Shown in pieces: positions 1 through 10,688 of a stretch of 42,269 nucleotides of DNA (position 1 is the stretch's first letter; each line of letters starts with the position of its first letter). This stretch comes from Paulinella micropora (lineage: Eukaryota > Cercozoa > Imbricatea > Euglyphida). The notes under the pieces were generated by a model, which was not told where the DNA came from, did not search any database, and saw only the letters and a list, made by a program, of their open reading frames with translations. The DNA lies in assembly GCA_009731375.1 (NCBI GenBank), contig BJOX01000066.1, forward strand, positions 1,114,842 through 1,157,110, in the 5' to 3' direction. A program made the translations under genes and the position numbers.

Positions 1-355
1 CCCCACCCTACCCTATCCTACCCTATCCTATCCTATCCTATCCTATCCTATGCTATTCTATTCTATGCTATTCTATCCTATCCTGTCCTATCCTAACCTA
101 TCCTATCCTATCCTATATCCTATCCTATCCTATCCTATCCTATCCTATCTTGTCCTGTCCTGTCCCTATTCTAACCTATTCTACCATATCCTCTCCTCTC
201 CTCTCCTCTCCTCTCCTATCCTTATCATATCCTATTCTATTTATCTATCTAATATCTAACTATCTACCTACCTACCTATCTGTCTATCTACGATCTATCC
301 ATCTACCTATCTATCTATCTACCTACCTACCTACCTACCTACCTATCTATCTACC
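1..355. repeat. Degenerate TCCTA to TCTA tandem repeat
   Basis: The window opens in a pyrimidine-rich tandem array. It begins as pentamers of the TCCTA type, passes through a short TCCTC stretch near 185-215, and becomes TCTA/CCTA tetramers after about 240. All reading frames across it are low-complexity Tyr/Leu/Ser/Ile strings and are not treated as genes. The unit changes stepwise, as expected from slippage and point mutation. From 356 to 512 there is unique sequence with no recognisable gene. Confidence 0.9.
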
Positions 356-512
356 CATGAATCTATCGGCCCTTTCTCACCTCCCCTCGGAGCCAGCCTG
401 ATGATCAGCTGCTGATCCGATCTATTGCCTTTTTGCTCCGGCTGATCGCTCTCGCTGCCTTTTTGCGAAGTGGGGGCCGGAAGAACCAGGGATAACAGTG
501 GAAGACAAGCAC

Positions 513-516
513 CTCG

Positions 517-569
<53 letters not shown>

Positions 570-602
570 ACAAACATGCACACCGCAACCCCNNNNNNNN
601 NN
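513..602. repeat. GA dinucleotide array and 10-N gap
   Basis: A pure GA repeat occupies about 520-568. It is followed by a few unique bases and a ten-N placeholder at 593-602, so the true distance across the gap is unknown. Confidence 0.9.
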
Positions 603-734
603 CAAAAACACACACACTTTTCTGCTTTTCTTTCTTCTGCACATCTCAAAGTCACACGAGTCACTCTATTTATGTCTGCGTGCTTTGAGTGTGTGCGGTG
701 GCATAAGGGGACAAAAATGCAGAGTAGACGGGAA

Positions 735-880
735 AAAGACAGTAGATGGGAACAAAATAGGCAGTAGATAGCAACAAAAAGGCAGCAGATGGGACAAAAA
801 GGCAGTAGATGGGATGAAAAGGCAGTAGATGGAACAAAAAAGCAGTAAAAGGGAACAAAAAAGCAGGAGATGGAAATGAC
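735..880. repeat. Minisatellite, period about 19, GGCAGTAGATGGGA type
   Basis: Seven or eight imperfect copies of a unit like GGCAGTAGATGGGACAAAA follow each other with small length and base differences. No gene is seen in it. From 881 to 1052 the sequence is AT-rich with GTAT-type low complexity and holds nothing recognisable. Confidence 0.8.
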
Positions 881-1052
881 CTTGCTCGCTGGCGCTTGTA
901 CTAGCATGTGTCGCCTATCATACAGGTTTATTCAATGCGTATACATGTGCATGTATGTGTTTGAGTACACATCTTTATATGTAGTGTTATGTATATTTAT
1001 GAATGTATATGTACGCGTTATGTATGTTACTGTTACGGACACCACTTGAATG

Positions 1053-1242
1053 AGATCTATCTTTTCCACTAGCATGGTTTTGCTACAGAAACTGTCCTTG
1101 TTGTTGTTGTCGTTGTTGTTGTCATAGTGTTGTTGTTGTTGTTGTTGTTGTCATAGTGTTGTTGTTGTTGTTGTTGTTGTAACAGTGTTGTTGTTGTTGT
1201 TGTTGTAACAGTGTTGTTGCGTTGTTGATGCTGTTGTCATAG

Positions 1243-1273
<31 letters not shown>

Positions 1274-1671
1274 ATTGTTGTTGTTGTTGTTGTTGTTGTT
1301 GCTGCTTCTGTTGTTGTTGTTGTTGCTGCTGCTGCTGCTGTTGTTGTTGTTGCTGCTGCTGCTGTTGTTGTTGTCACAGTGTTGTTGTTGTTATTATTAT
1401 TGTTGCTGTTGATGTCGTTGTTGTTGTTGTGTTGTTGTTGTTGTTGTTGTTGTTGCTGCTGCTGTTGCTGTTGTTGTTGTCACTGTGTTGCTGTTGTTGT
1501 TGTTGTTGTTGTCAGCGTTACGGGGCAGCCGCCAGGGGCCGTGTGTGTGCGTGTGTGTGTGTGAATATTTCCATACTACGTATACACGCCATACAGTTCT
1601 ACCGTTATTGAAAGGACTTGGCCCATATCTATTCTTTCCACCAACATAGTATCGCTACAGAAACTGTCCTT
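1053..1671. repeat. GTT trinucleotide array flanked by a direct duplication
   Basis: A GTT/GCT trinucleotide tract spans about 1096-1513. It is bordered by two diverged copies of one unique block of about 47 bp: 1053-1099 (containing GCTACAGAAACTGTCCTT) and 1626-1671 (ending with the same string). The array therefore sits inside, or expanded from, a duplicated unique sequence. Confidence 0.75.
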
Positions 1672-1699
1672 ATAGCCTTTGAGGTACCTACAAGAATTC

Positions 1700-2015
1700 G
1701 TGTACACATACACACGTACATACAAACATACACACACACACACACACGCACACATACATGCATGCGTATGCATACATACATACACACATACATACATACA
1801 TGCATACACATACATACATACATACATACATACGTACATACTCATACATACATATACATACATACATACGTTCTCCATCTTACAAACGTGCATGCATGCA
1901 TGCATACATACATACAGACAGACAGACAGACAGACATGCATACATACAGACATGCATACACAGAAACACGTACATGTATATATGCATACATATGCACACA
2001 CAGCAACAGGCATAA
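1700..2015. repeat. ACAT/ATAC tetranucleotide array
   Basis: CATA/ACAT tetramers with embedded CA dinucleotides and a CAGA run near 1915-1935. Open frames here translate to His/Thr/Tyr/Ile or Cys/Met/Tyr/Val repeats on both strands and are repeat artefacts. Confidence 0.9.
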
Positions 2016-2045
2016 ATACTCTCATAGATGCGTACGTCATGAGAA

Positions 2046-2804
2046 TCATAAAAGCAAAAATTCTTTATAATATTTATGAAAACAAAAGATCCTCGAAAGT
2101 TTGGAGATTGAATAAGCGAGAAAGAGAAAAATTTTGACGAACCTCCCTTCTGTGCGGAAGAAGAGCGGGCGAGATAAGTTGGTGACTGATCGAGAGTCAG
2201 ATACTGGGGAGTGGGAGGGGAAGGAGCGGGGAGAGCCAGTCGGGGAGGCAGAGGGAGTGGAATAGGCTGTGATTGGGGCATCCGGCTGGTGGTCCGGACT
2301 GCTGCTGTCTGCGCCTAGCCGAAAAGAATCCGTTAAATCATGGTAGCTAAAGCTACTCCTGCGTTTCGCTGGGGTTGAGTCTAAGTTGTACTGCTGCTCC
2401 AGGAAGCCCGAAATTTCACCGCTGGGTTTGGAAGGGGGGCTGGCTTCGGCGGAGGAGTCTAATGAGGACGACGACGTAGCTGCAGCTGTAGCCAGACTCA
2501 CAGCAGCAGCAGCAGTTGTTTTGGCCTTGGATTGGTCTAGGCTGGATCGCCTGCTAGCGCTAACAACAAGCACAGTGCAACAAAGGAAAACCACCCATAA
2601 AAGAAGCCAAGCAAAGGCCACTGCCACAAACAAAGCTTGGGATTCTTTGGAGTCCAGCAATCCAGGGTACAAATGAGAGAGATGGTCAGAGATGATGCTC
2701 TCCCGATCGGAAAGACTTTGCTGGTATGCAATCGGGAGTAAATCCTTAATGCGAGTCCACAGGGCAATTATTACATCTCCTGCCTTCGAAACCGGATCCG
2801 CCAT
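2046..2804 (-). CDS. Small single-pass membrane protein, unknown function
   Basis: The chosen start is the ATG at 2804 (MADPVSKAGD), in place of an in-frame upstream codon at 2849, because the upstream stretch is AT-rich and looks untranslated. The frame gives about 252 residues. Residues 1-55 are soluble. A strongly hydrophobic segment at about 57-82 (ALFVAVAFAWLLLWVVFLCC) is a clear membrane span. The rest is a Ser/Pro/Ala-rich, probably disordered tail with basic-Ser clusters such as AKRRSSFSYHDL. The last 35 residues lose this character and become Phe/Ile-rich. A GT donor just after codon GAAGGGAG at about 2142 could therefore end an exon there, with the true C-terminus elsewhere. The gene is divergent from the kinase gene. 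No family is recognised. Confidence 0.55.
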   Translation of the reverse strand: MADPVSKAGDVIIALWTRIKDLLPIAYQQSLSDRESIISDHLSHLYPGLLDSKESQALFVAVAFAWLLLWVVFLCCTVLVVSASRRSSLDQSKAKTTAAAAVSLATAAATSSSSLDSSAEASPPSKPSGEISGFLEQQYNLDSTPAKRRSSFSYHDLTDSFRLGADSSSPDHQPDAPITAYSTPSASPTGSPRSFPSHSPVSDSRSVTNLSRPLFFRTEGRFVKIFLFLAYSISKLSRIFCFHKYYKEFLLL

Positions 2805-3472
2805 CACGAAATGAAATGAATTCTGTTGAAAACTCCTATATAGAATCAAAATATGTGAAAAGAGGTCAGTTGTTGAAAACTTGAATATTAAAACCTTACA
2901 AAGAAAATTATGCGTATATATGTTCTCAGTATCGCCTCTGGTGGGATGGAATGAACGTGAACATTTTGATTCACATCCACAAATGCAAAACCTTTTGTCA
3001 GTGCTTCGGTGAAGTAGTCAGAACGGCCCGTGTAGAAAATAATTTGATTTGGGCAGAAGAAAGGCATCCGTAAAGGAAGGCCAGGAATCTCATTGCTCCA
3101 GCCGTCTTTGACTTCCAGTTCCAGTTTTGGAAAGGCGGAGGGCTATGTTCGCCATATCACTCAAGGAAGGTTTCAAAAATTTACAAACTGTCACAGGTAC
3201 ACCTGACGCGTTTGTTTGTGTTTGAACCATCTTGGGATACTTTACGCTTCAGCTATCGACTCAGTTTCTTCTCACCTAACTTTGCCTTTGGATTTTTCGT
3301 TTCGTGTAGCATTGTTGACCCCCGACAGGATGTTTGCATGTTCAACTTGGTGATCCATTTCGGAACGCGAAGGCAGCCAATTCTTCGTTCCTGCTTTCGG
3401 CCGTGTGTTCCCTTTTCTTCATCGTGGTGTTCCCGTTCACGAATCCTTCCACCTCCATTCAAACCTGCCAAG
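2805..3472. promoter_or_regulatory. Divergent intergenic region between two genes
   Basis: This 668-bp stretch separates the minus-strand membrane-protein gene from the plus-strand kinase gene, so it must hold both promoters and 5' leaders. The frame upstream of the kinase ATG stays open back to about 3212 without looking conserved. No TATA box or named motif is convincing. Confidence 0.4.
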
Positions 3473-4122
3473 ATGTTCTCTCATGAAATGCTCCAAGTGT
3501 TCTCCCGTCCTGAACACACAGGCATGCATTCCTCTTCGTTTCACAACCACATCGAAGACAGTTCTTGGTTGGATAAGGTTAGCGAACCACCCCTTCAGGC
3601 ACTGCGAGGCAAGGTGATAGAGATTGAAGGGAACATTGGGAGTGGCAAGTCTACTCTGGCAAACAATCTCACGCGTTTCCTCAATGAGCAAGAAGATAAG
3701 GGCAAAGCAGAGGGTAGAGAAGGAACCGGAAGAGATAGTTGCGTCACCTTCAGCGAAAAGGTGAACCAAGACTTTCTTAGGAGCTTTTATCAGAACCCGA
3801 AAAGGTTTTCTTTTGCTTTCCAAATGTACATGCTGACGTCCCGTCTGCACCAAATGGAAGAGAGCTACCGACAGGCCAAAACAGAAAACAAGATAACCTT
3901 CCTAGATCGAGGGGCGGTAGGAGATACGACGTTTGCGACCCTGAACCATCGCCTAGGAAGCATGGATGAGGAGGAGTACAGGATTTATCAGAGTGTCTGT
4001 TCCGAGCGCTTTCCCGCCAGCATCAGCGACAAGGTGGACCTTCTCTTGTACTTGGAGGTCGAGCCCACGGAATGCCACAGACGCATGGCGACGCTGCGCA
4101 AGCGGGAGGCTGAGGAGGGTTC

Positions 4123-4163
<41 letters not shown>

Positions 4164-4258
4164 CTATCCTATCCTATCCTATCTTATCTTATCTTATCTT
4201 CTCTTATCTTATCTTATCTTATCCTATCCTATCCTATCCTATCTAGCCAGCTAGCTAG

Positions 4259-4298
<40 letters not shown>

Positions 4299-4355
4299 AT
4301 CTATCTTCTATCTATCTATCTATCTATCTATATCTATCTATCTATCTATCTATCC

Positions 4356-4405
<50 letters not shown>

Positions 4406-4420
4406 ATCTATATCTATCTA

Positions 4421-4460
<40 letters not shown>

Positions 4461-5097
4461 CATCTACCTACCTACCTACCTACCTACCTACTACCTACCT
4501 ACCTACCTACCTACGTACATACCTACGTACGTACCTACCTACCTACCTACCTACCTACCTACCTACGTCCCTACCTACGTCCCTACCTACATCCCTACCT
4601 ACCTATCTAGGTGTCCCGTTATCCTACTTGGAGGGCGTCGATGACATGTATTTCCATCTGCTCATAGACTGGCTAGCACGACGCCCGGGCCCGTATGTTA
4701 TCTATCTTATATCTATCTTTCCATCTGTATCTAGCTGATATATCTATCTGGAATATCTATCCTTTTCCCATCTGCTCATAGACTGGCCAGTACGACATCC
4801 GGGCCCACATACATAACATACATACATAACATACATACATAACATACATACATAATAGATACATACATACATACATACATGCATACATACATACATACAT
4901 GCATACATACATGCATGCATACATACATGCATACATACATACATACATACATACACATCTTTGCATCTACTTAGCTATCTTATCTACCCCATCCATCTTG
5001 TTCACCTCATCCACCTTGCCTATCTGACCCATCTAGCTTATCTATCTACGTACCTATCTACGTATCTATCCATCTATGTACCTACCTACCTACCTAC

Positions 5098-5128
<31 letters not shown>

Positions 5129-5388
5129 GCCTATCTATCATATATATATACATCTCCAGGTACACCAGCGAGATGAATCTCGGGAAAGTGGCACCACCCG
5201 TGCTGGTTCTACGCTGGGGTTCCCTCGGCAAGCACGAAAAAGTCCTGGACAAGCTCTCGGAGCTGGCCGCGGGGCTACGCCGCAGCCCCACCGTTACTTT
5301 TGCCAAAAACCCGCCGGGGGGCCGGCCCGGTAACGGCTCGCCCGTGAAAGCACGTGGCAAGCCCGCGTCGTCTGCTGGTATTGTGTAG
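3473..5388 (+). CDS. Deoxynucleoside kinase, three exons (3473-4118, 4611-4692, 5160-5388)
   Basis: This gene should phosphorylate deoxynucleosides with ATP in the nucleotide salvage pathway. Joining the three exons at GT-AG borders gives 957 nt, or 318 codons plus a TAG stop, with exon phases that match exactly. Exon 1 holds the P-loop GNIGSGKS (residues about 53-60), the DR motif region FLDRGAVGD (about 143-151), and the LYLEVEPTECHRRM segment leading into the basic lid. Exon 2 supplies VPLSYLEGVDDMYF, the expected continuation of dNK/TK2-like kinases. Exon 3 begins with PYTSEM and carries PPVLVLRWGS, the usual C-terminal beta strand. The first 45 residues lie before the kinase core and could be a targeting extension. 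The start is the ATG at 3473, which has A at -3; upstream in-frame codons are possible. The substrate cannot be told from sequence alone. Confidence 0.85.
4119..4610 (+). repeat. Kinase intron 1: TCTA/CCTA microsatellite
   Basis: The intron starts GTTCTTATCT and ends ACCTATCTAG. Everything between is TCTA, TCCTA, TCTTA and CCTA repeats, so the 3' pyrimidine tract is supplied by the microsatellite itself. Codon phase is preserved across it (GAG G | GT GTC). Confidence 0.85.
4693..5159 (+). repeat. Kinase intron 2: ATAC/TCTA repeats with a duplicated exon fragment
   Basis: The intron starts with the strong donor GTATGT and ends TCTCCAG. It contains a 39-bp copy (4768-4806) of the end of exon 2 (4654-4692) with four mismatches and no gap. 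In the copy the donor is replaced by ACATAC. The rest is ATAC and TCTA tetramers. Confidence 0.8.
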
Positions 5389-5520
5389 AGATGGACTATG
5401 ATATCTATTTATAGTATAGTATGTGTGTAAACAAATATGTAAATACATATAGTTTAGTCCGTGAAAGCACGTTGCAAGCCCGCGGTGTCCCCTCATGTAT
5501 ATGTAAATACACATAGTATA
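5389..5520. repeat. Kinase 3' flank with duplicated coding tail
   Basis: A 26-bp string at 5342-5367, inside the kinase C-terminal codons, recurs with one mismatch at 5459-5484, downstream of the stop. The sequence between is AT-rich and contains no gene. Confidence 0.7.
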
Positions 5521-5769
5521 TGTGTCTACCTACCTACCTACCTACCTGCCTACCTACCTACCTACCTATCTGTAAAAAACTATCTGTCTATCTACCTACC
5601 TATCTATCTATTCACATATTCGTATTCGGCGTCCGCGACATGATCACGCCCTCCCCTTCTCTCTTTGCGCATATCCACCTACCCTTCTATCCATATGTAT
5701 ATTTATTCTATTGACCTACCTATCTATTCTATTTACTGTCCCTCTTCCTTGTATTCCACTATCTACATG

Positions 5770-5823
<54 letters not shown>

Positions 5824-5825
5824 AC
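5521..5825. repeat. CCTA/TCTA tetranucleotide arrays around a short unique block
   Basis: CCTA tetramers at 5525-5620 and TCTA tetramers at 5763-5823 flank unique sequence at 5625-5720. That unique stretch reads FGVRDMITPSPSLFA in one plus frame and resembles 6840-6885, suggesting a degenerate duplicated fragment. Confidence 0.75.
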
Positions 5826-6052
5826 AATCGCACGACCTCCTCGGACACAGACACATTCACACATATAAATATATAAATATAAATATAAATATAAATATAT
5901 GTATATATATATATTATATATATATATATATATATAAAGCAGACACAATGGCGACCTCCTCGGACACAGACACATTCACACACACACACAAGAATTTCTG
6001 ATAAACACAACACACACACACACATACATATACGCACATTCATACACACATT

Positions 6053-6090
<38 letters not shown>

Positions 6091-6290
6091 CAACTTCTGA
6101 TATACACAACATACACACACACACACACACATACATATACCCACATTCATACACACATTTAACATACACACACACACAATAACTTCTGATAAACACAACA
6201 CACACACACACACATATACGCACATTTATACACACATTTAACACACACACACACACACATACCACACACACACACACACATCCCTTTCTT
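5826..6290. repeat. AC arrays organised as a higher-order repeat
   Basis: Two copies of GACCTCCTCGGACACAGACA begin near 5833 and 5951, separated by ATA/TA repeats. Beyond them, AC tracts are punctuated three times by an ATTTCTGATAAACACAACA-like string near 5993, 6092 and 6181, giving a period of about 90-100 bp. No gene is supported. Confidence 0.8.
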
Positions 6291-6394
6291 CTCTTTGAAC
6301 ATACCTACCTACCTTCTTACCTACATGTACATCTATTTGTCTATCTTCCTACCTATCTATCAATGTACCTATCCCTATTCTAGACACGCTCGCG

Positions 6395-6660
6395 GCTTCT
6401 CCTTCTTCTTCTTCTTCTTCTTCTTCTTCTTCTTCTTCTTTCTTCTTCTTCTTCTCCTCCTCCTCCTCCTCCCCCTCCCTTCTCCTCCTCCTCCTCCTCC
6501 TCCTCTCTCTCTCTCTCTATATATATATACATATATACGTTATCTCTCTCTCTCTATATATATATATATATACATATATTATATATATATGTATATGTAT
6601 ATATAGATACATACATATATACATACATACATGCATACATACATGCATATACATATACAC
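6395..6660. repeat. TTC/TCC/TCTC polypyrimidine tract grading into TA repeats
   Basis: TTC trinucleotides (6400-6455) pass into TCC (6456-6505), then TC and TATA repeats to 6660. The frames are homopolymeric and not genes. Confidence 0.85.
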
Positions 6661-6675
6661 GCATATATTTTTATT

Positions 6676-6812
6676 CATATGTATACATGCATATCTACCT
6701 ATCTGTCTATCTACTAACCTACCTATCCATCTTTTTCACCTCTCCGTTTTGAAAAAGATGGATAGGTAGGTTAGTAGATAGACAGATAGGTAGATATACA
6801 TGTATACATATG
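6676..6812. repeat. Near-perfect palindrome, 62-bp arms, 13-bp spacer
   Basis: The left arm (6676-6737) and right arm (6751-6812) are reverse complements. The inner 47 bp match perfectly and one mismatch lies near the outer end. The spacer is ACCTCTCCGTTTT. The arms are TCTA-type microsatellite, so the polarity of the array flips here. Confidence 0.85.
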
Positions 6813-6839
6813 TATAATAATATATGTATGTATATGTAT

Positions 6840-7110
6840 ACTTTCCGTGTTCCAGACATGCTCGTGGCGTCCCCATCCTCTCTCTCTGGACTGACTGCCT
6901 CTCTCTCTTCTCTTGACTTCTCCGCCTTGTCTTCTTCCTTGTCTTCTTCCTTGTCTTCTTCCCTTTCTTCTTCCTTGTCGCCCTTTCCACCACCGCCGCC
7001 TCTGGAGTGGACTGTGCTGCATACAATCGCAGAGGTAGATAGGTAGATAGATCGATAGGTAGGTAGGTAGGTAGGTAGGTAGGTAGATAGATAGATGAGA
7101 TATCGACTAA
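6840..7110. repeat. Low-complexity TCTTCC tract and GATA/GTAG array
   Basis: A TCTTCCTTG-rich stretch (6895-7005) is followed by GTAG/GATA tetramers (7035-7098). Part of the stretch (TCTTCCTTGTCGCCCTTTCC) recurs at about 7571-7600 between two GATA arrays. Confidence 0.7.
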
Positions 7111-7350
7111 TGTAAGAAAAAAGGAGCTTCTGATTTCGTCAACCAAGGAGGTCTGTGGATAAAGTATTAACCCGATGCCCAGCTAAGCCGTGATGTTTGC
7201 ACGGAAGGGACTGATACAGGCGATACCAAAGCTCCCTAGTACCAGGCGGGGCCAGGGCTCGTTCCATAAGCGCCCCTTGCAGAACGAGCTCCCACCTCCA
7301 TTACAGAGGACCCAGTAAGCAGATGGAGTTTCGAGACTGTNNNNNNNNNN
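7111..7350. other. Unrecognised unique block and 10-N gap
   Basis: About 230 bp of mixed-composition sequence ends at an N placeholder at 7341-7350. No convincing frame, RNA or repeat is visible in it. Confidence 0.5.
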
Positions 7351-7910
<560 letters not shown>

Positions 7911-7917
7911 TGTAACA

Positions 7918-8861
7918 GGTCTCAAAAGTTCGTTCCCACTTTTTGATCTTTTTTCTCTCTGGGAAGGAGGCCGAGATACCTGGTTTTACTTCATGTGCTT
8001 ACACTACAGGACACGTACAGTAGTGCGAGGTACCTATGTGTATGGGGCTTTGAAGCTCTTCGTAAAAAAATTATACAAAAGAAAAAAAAGAGGGGGGGGG
8101 GGGGGGGGCCCCCCNNNNNNNNNNAAATGGGGATGTCCCTAAATCTCGAAGTCTCCCGAGCAGGGATGACCCGGGACGTCCCTTTCGAGGGATGTCCCGG
8201 AGTATCCCTACGGGTGTCCCACGGCACATCCCACCCCCCAAGACCCCCAGCCCTTTCTAGCTCAGAAATCGAAGATCTCCAAACTCAAGAAGTGACCCTC
8301 CCAAAATGGCTGCATACCGAGCGAAATGGTAAAATTCATCGTTCTCTGCCAATTCTTATCTGATTTTCATGATCTTGGGCTCAAATGAAAGCTTAAGAGT
8401 TGTAGATTACAACGATATGCATTAGGTGCACGATGGGGCCTCTGCCCATAAGGCGACCACGATCAACAGCTGGCTCCGGCAAAACGTACCCCACCACATC
8501 ACTTCGGGCCCTAACGGCCAGTGGCCCGCGAAGTCCCCAGACCTCAATCCCATTGAAAATATATGGGGCATCATGGTCAGCGACCTCGATAAGAACCCCC
8601 CGCGAAACCTAGCACAACTTAAACGCCGAATCAAACAAGCCTGGATGAACTTGACGCAGGACACTGTAAAAAAAACTATTGAATCTGTGCCTAAACGACT
8701 CCGCAACGTTATCAAGTCGAAGGCGAGAGTCTTCGTAATTATTGAGGACACACGACTGTACGTGTCCTGTAGTGTAAGCACATGAAATAAAACCAGCTAT
8801 CTTGGCCTCCTTCCCAGAGAGAAAAAAAAAATCAAAAGTGGGAACGAACTTTTGAGACACC
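7918..8861. mobile_element. Tc1/mariner-type DNA transposon, decayed
   Basis: The left end (7918-8020, starting GGTCTCAAAAGTTCGTTCCC) and right end (8756-8861) are inverted repeats of about 103 bp with few mismatches and one poly-T length difference. Inside lie a G/C homopolymer seam with a ten-N gap (8115-8124), a stretch with repeated GGGATGTCCC-like palindromes (8127-8225), and the C-terminal half of a DDE transposase. The N-terminal DNA-binding half is not visible, so the copy is non-autonomous. Confidence 0.85.
8426..8785 (+). pseudogene. Tc1-like transposase, C-terminal half only
   Basis: The frame carries the second and third catalytic blocks of a DDE transposase: HDGASAH, with its Asp, and WPAKSPDLNPIENIWG, with its Glu. 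By hand count 40 residues separate the two acidic residues, against 34 in classical Tc1. A TAG stop precedes the frame immediately and no first catalytic Asp or helix-turn-helix domain is found upstream, so the gene is truncated. The last codons run into the right terminal repeat and give YVSCSVST. Confidence 0.8.
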
Positions 8862-8869
8862 TTTTATAT

Positions 8870-9250
8870 ATGTAGATAGATAGATAGATAGATAATTGTG
8901 TTGCCTTCCGTCTTATGCGATAGCTATGCCTTGTTACATCACAATAGATTGCAGTACATTGTATTAGATTACATTCGATTACACTAGATTGCATTAGATT
9001 GCATTAGATTGCATTAGATTAGATTAGATTAGATTAGATTAGATTAGATTAGCTTAGATTAGGTTAGGTTAGGTTAGGTTAGGTTGGGTTGGGTTGGGTT
9101 GGGCTAGATTAGATTAGATTAGATTAGATTAGATTAGATTAGATTAGATTAGATTGGATTGGATTATAATAGAATAGAATAGATTAGATTAGATTAGATT
9201 AGATTAGATTAGATTAGATTAGATTAGATTACATTACATTACATTATCAC
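8870..9250. repeat. GATA then TTAGA/TTAGG/TTGGG pentamer array
   Basis: Short GATA tetramers lead, through unique sequence, into a pentamer array. It is mainly GATTA, with a central patch of AGGTT and GGGTT units (9060-9105), and ends in CATTA. It is not a clean telomere repeat. Confidence 0.85.
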
Positions 9251-9264
9251 ATTACCATACAAAG

Positions 9265-9463
9265 GTGGATGCCGCCTATGACGAGCTAGTGAAGCATGGA
9301 GAGTATCCCATCTCATCTACTACTTGGCATCCTTTTCCTTCCTCTTCCTCCTCGGTCTCGTCAGCCTCCTCCTCCTGCTGCCCTCGTTCCTCACCCAGCC
9401 CGCCCTTCTCCTCCTCCAGCTCTGTGATACATCCTGAGGAACTAACTGACGACGAAAGCACGG
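9265..9463 (+). CDS. Possible isolated exon, unknown protein
   Basis: An AG acceptor (ATACAAAG) precedes an open frame starting VDAAYDELVKHGEYP, which then becomes Ser/Pro-rich and ends HPEELTDDEST before a possible GTGAAG donor and a CT microsatellite. The first 25 residues look like ordinary protein; the Ser-rich part is low complexity. No partner exon is identified. The segment HPEELTD is repeated at 9799-9835, so local duplication has affected it. Confidence 0.3.
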
Positions 9464-9464
9464 T

Positions 9465-9465
9465 G

Positions 9466-9515
<50 letters not shown>

Positions 9516-9534
9516 CCTCTCTCCCTCTCTCCCT

Positions 9535-9576
<42 letters not shown>

Positions 9577-9647
9577 TTTCTGTAATTTTTATTTCTCCCT
9601 CGTTACGCCGTTAATGCTTGTTTTCCTTCCTCTGATTACGACCCGCC

Positions 9648-9682
<35 letters not shown>

Positions 9683-9798
9683 CTCTATCTATCTCTCTAT
9701 CTCTCTATCCATCTCTCTCTATCTCTCTCCCTCTCTCCCTCTCTCTCTCTCTCTCTCTACCTCTCTCTCTCTCTCTCTCTCTCTTTCTTTCTTCATTT
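9465..9798. repeat. CT and TCTA arrays
   Basis: CT dinucleotides (9470-9572), a short unique spacer with no gene, then TCTA and CT arrays (9650-9790). Confidence 0.9.
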
Positions 9799-9835
9799 GA
9801 TACATCCAGAGGAACTAACTGATAAAATCACGGTT
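9799..9835 (+). repeat. Diverged copy of the 9426-9464 coding segment
   Basis: GATACATCC.GAGGAACTAACTGA is shared with 9426-9464, after which the two copies diverge by an internal deletion. The two copies flank the CT/TCTA arrays. Confidence 0.7.
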
Positions 9836-9837
9836 CG

Positions 9838-10090
<253 letters not shown>

Positions 10091-10154
10091 CTCCCCTCAC
10101 GGGTGAGACGATGGAGGCGCATGTGCAGAAATGCATCAGCCATTGACAGAGAAG

Positions 10155-10157
10155 CAC

Positions 10158-10194
<37 letters not shown>

Positions 10195-10511
10195 TTCTAC
10201 TGTCCTTGTATTGCCTTGAACATTCATTCTAACAAATTCACACACATGCATGCATATATAATATATGTATACATATATTATCATATATTATATGTACATG
10301 TATATGTACATATTATATATATATATATATATAAATATATATATACATATATATATATGTATATATGTATGTATATATTTTGTTTATTTATTTAGTTCTT
10401 AATTCATATATATTCATGTACACACACATAGGATGATTCTTCTGGCAGCCCTCACAAACGGCGCCACAGGCCCAACCTGATAAAACTACGACAAGTATAT
10501 CTATCTATCTT

Positions 10512-10566
<55 letters not shown>

Positions 10567-10587
10567 GTCTGTCTGTCTGCCTGTCTG

Positions 10588-10636
<49 letters not shown>

Positions 10637-10657
10637 GTATCAGTCTGTCTGTCTATC

Positions 10658-10688
<31 letters not shown>

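Noticed and set aside
1618-2137. His/Thr/Tyr-rich frames over 150 codons
   Set aside because: They are translations of the ACAT array on either strand.
3966-4610. Long Tyr/Leu/Ser/Ile reading frame through the TCTA array
   Set aside because: It is intron 1 of the kinase gene read in a wrong frame; tetranucleotide repeats give open frames without coding function.
9060-9105. TTAGG-like units suggesting an internal telomere
   Set aside because: They are a small patch of variants inside a TTAGA/GATTA pentamer array, with TTGGG also present and no clean run.
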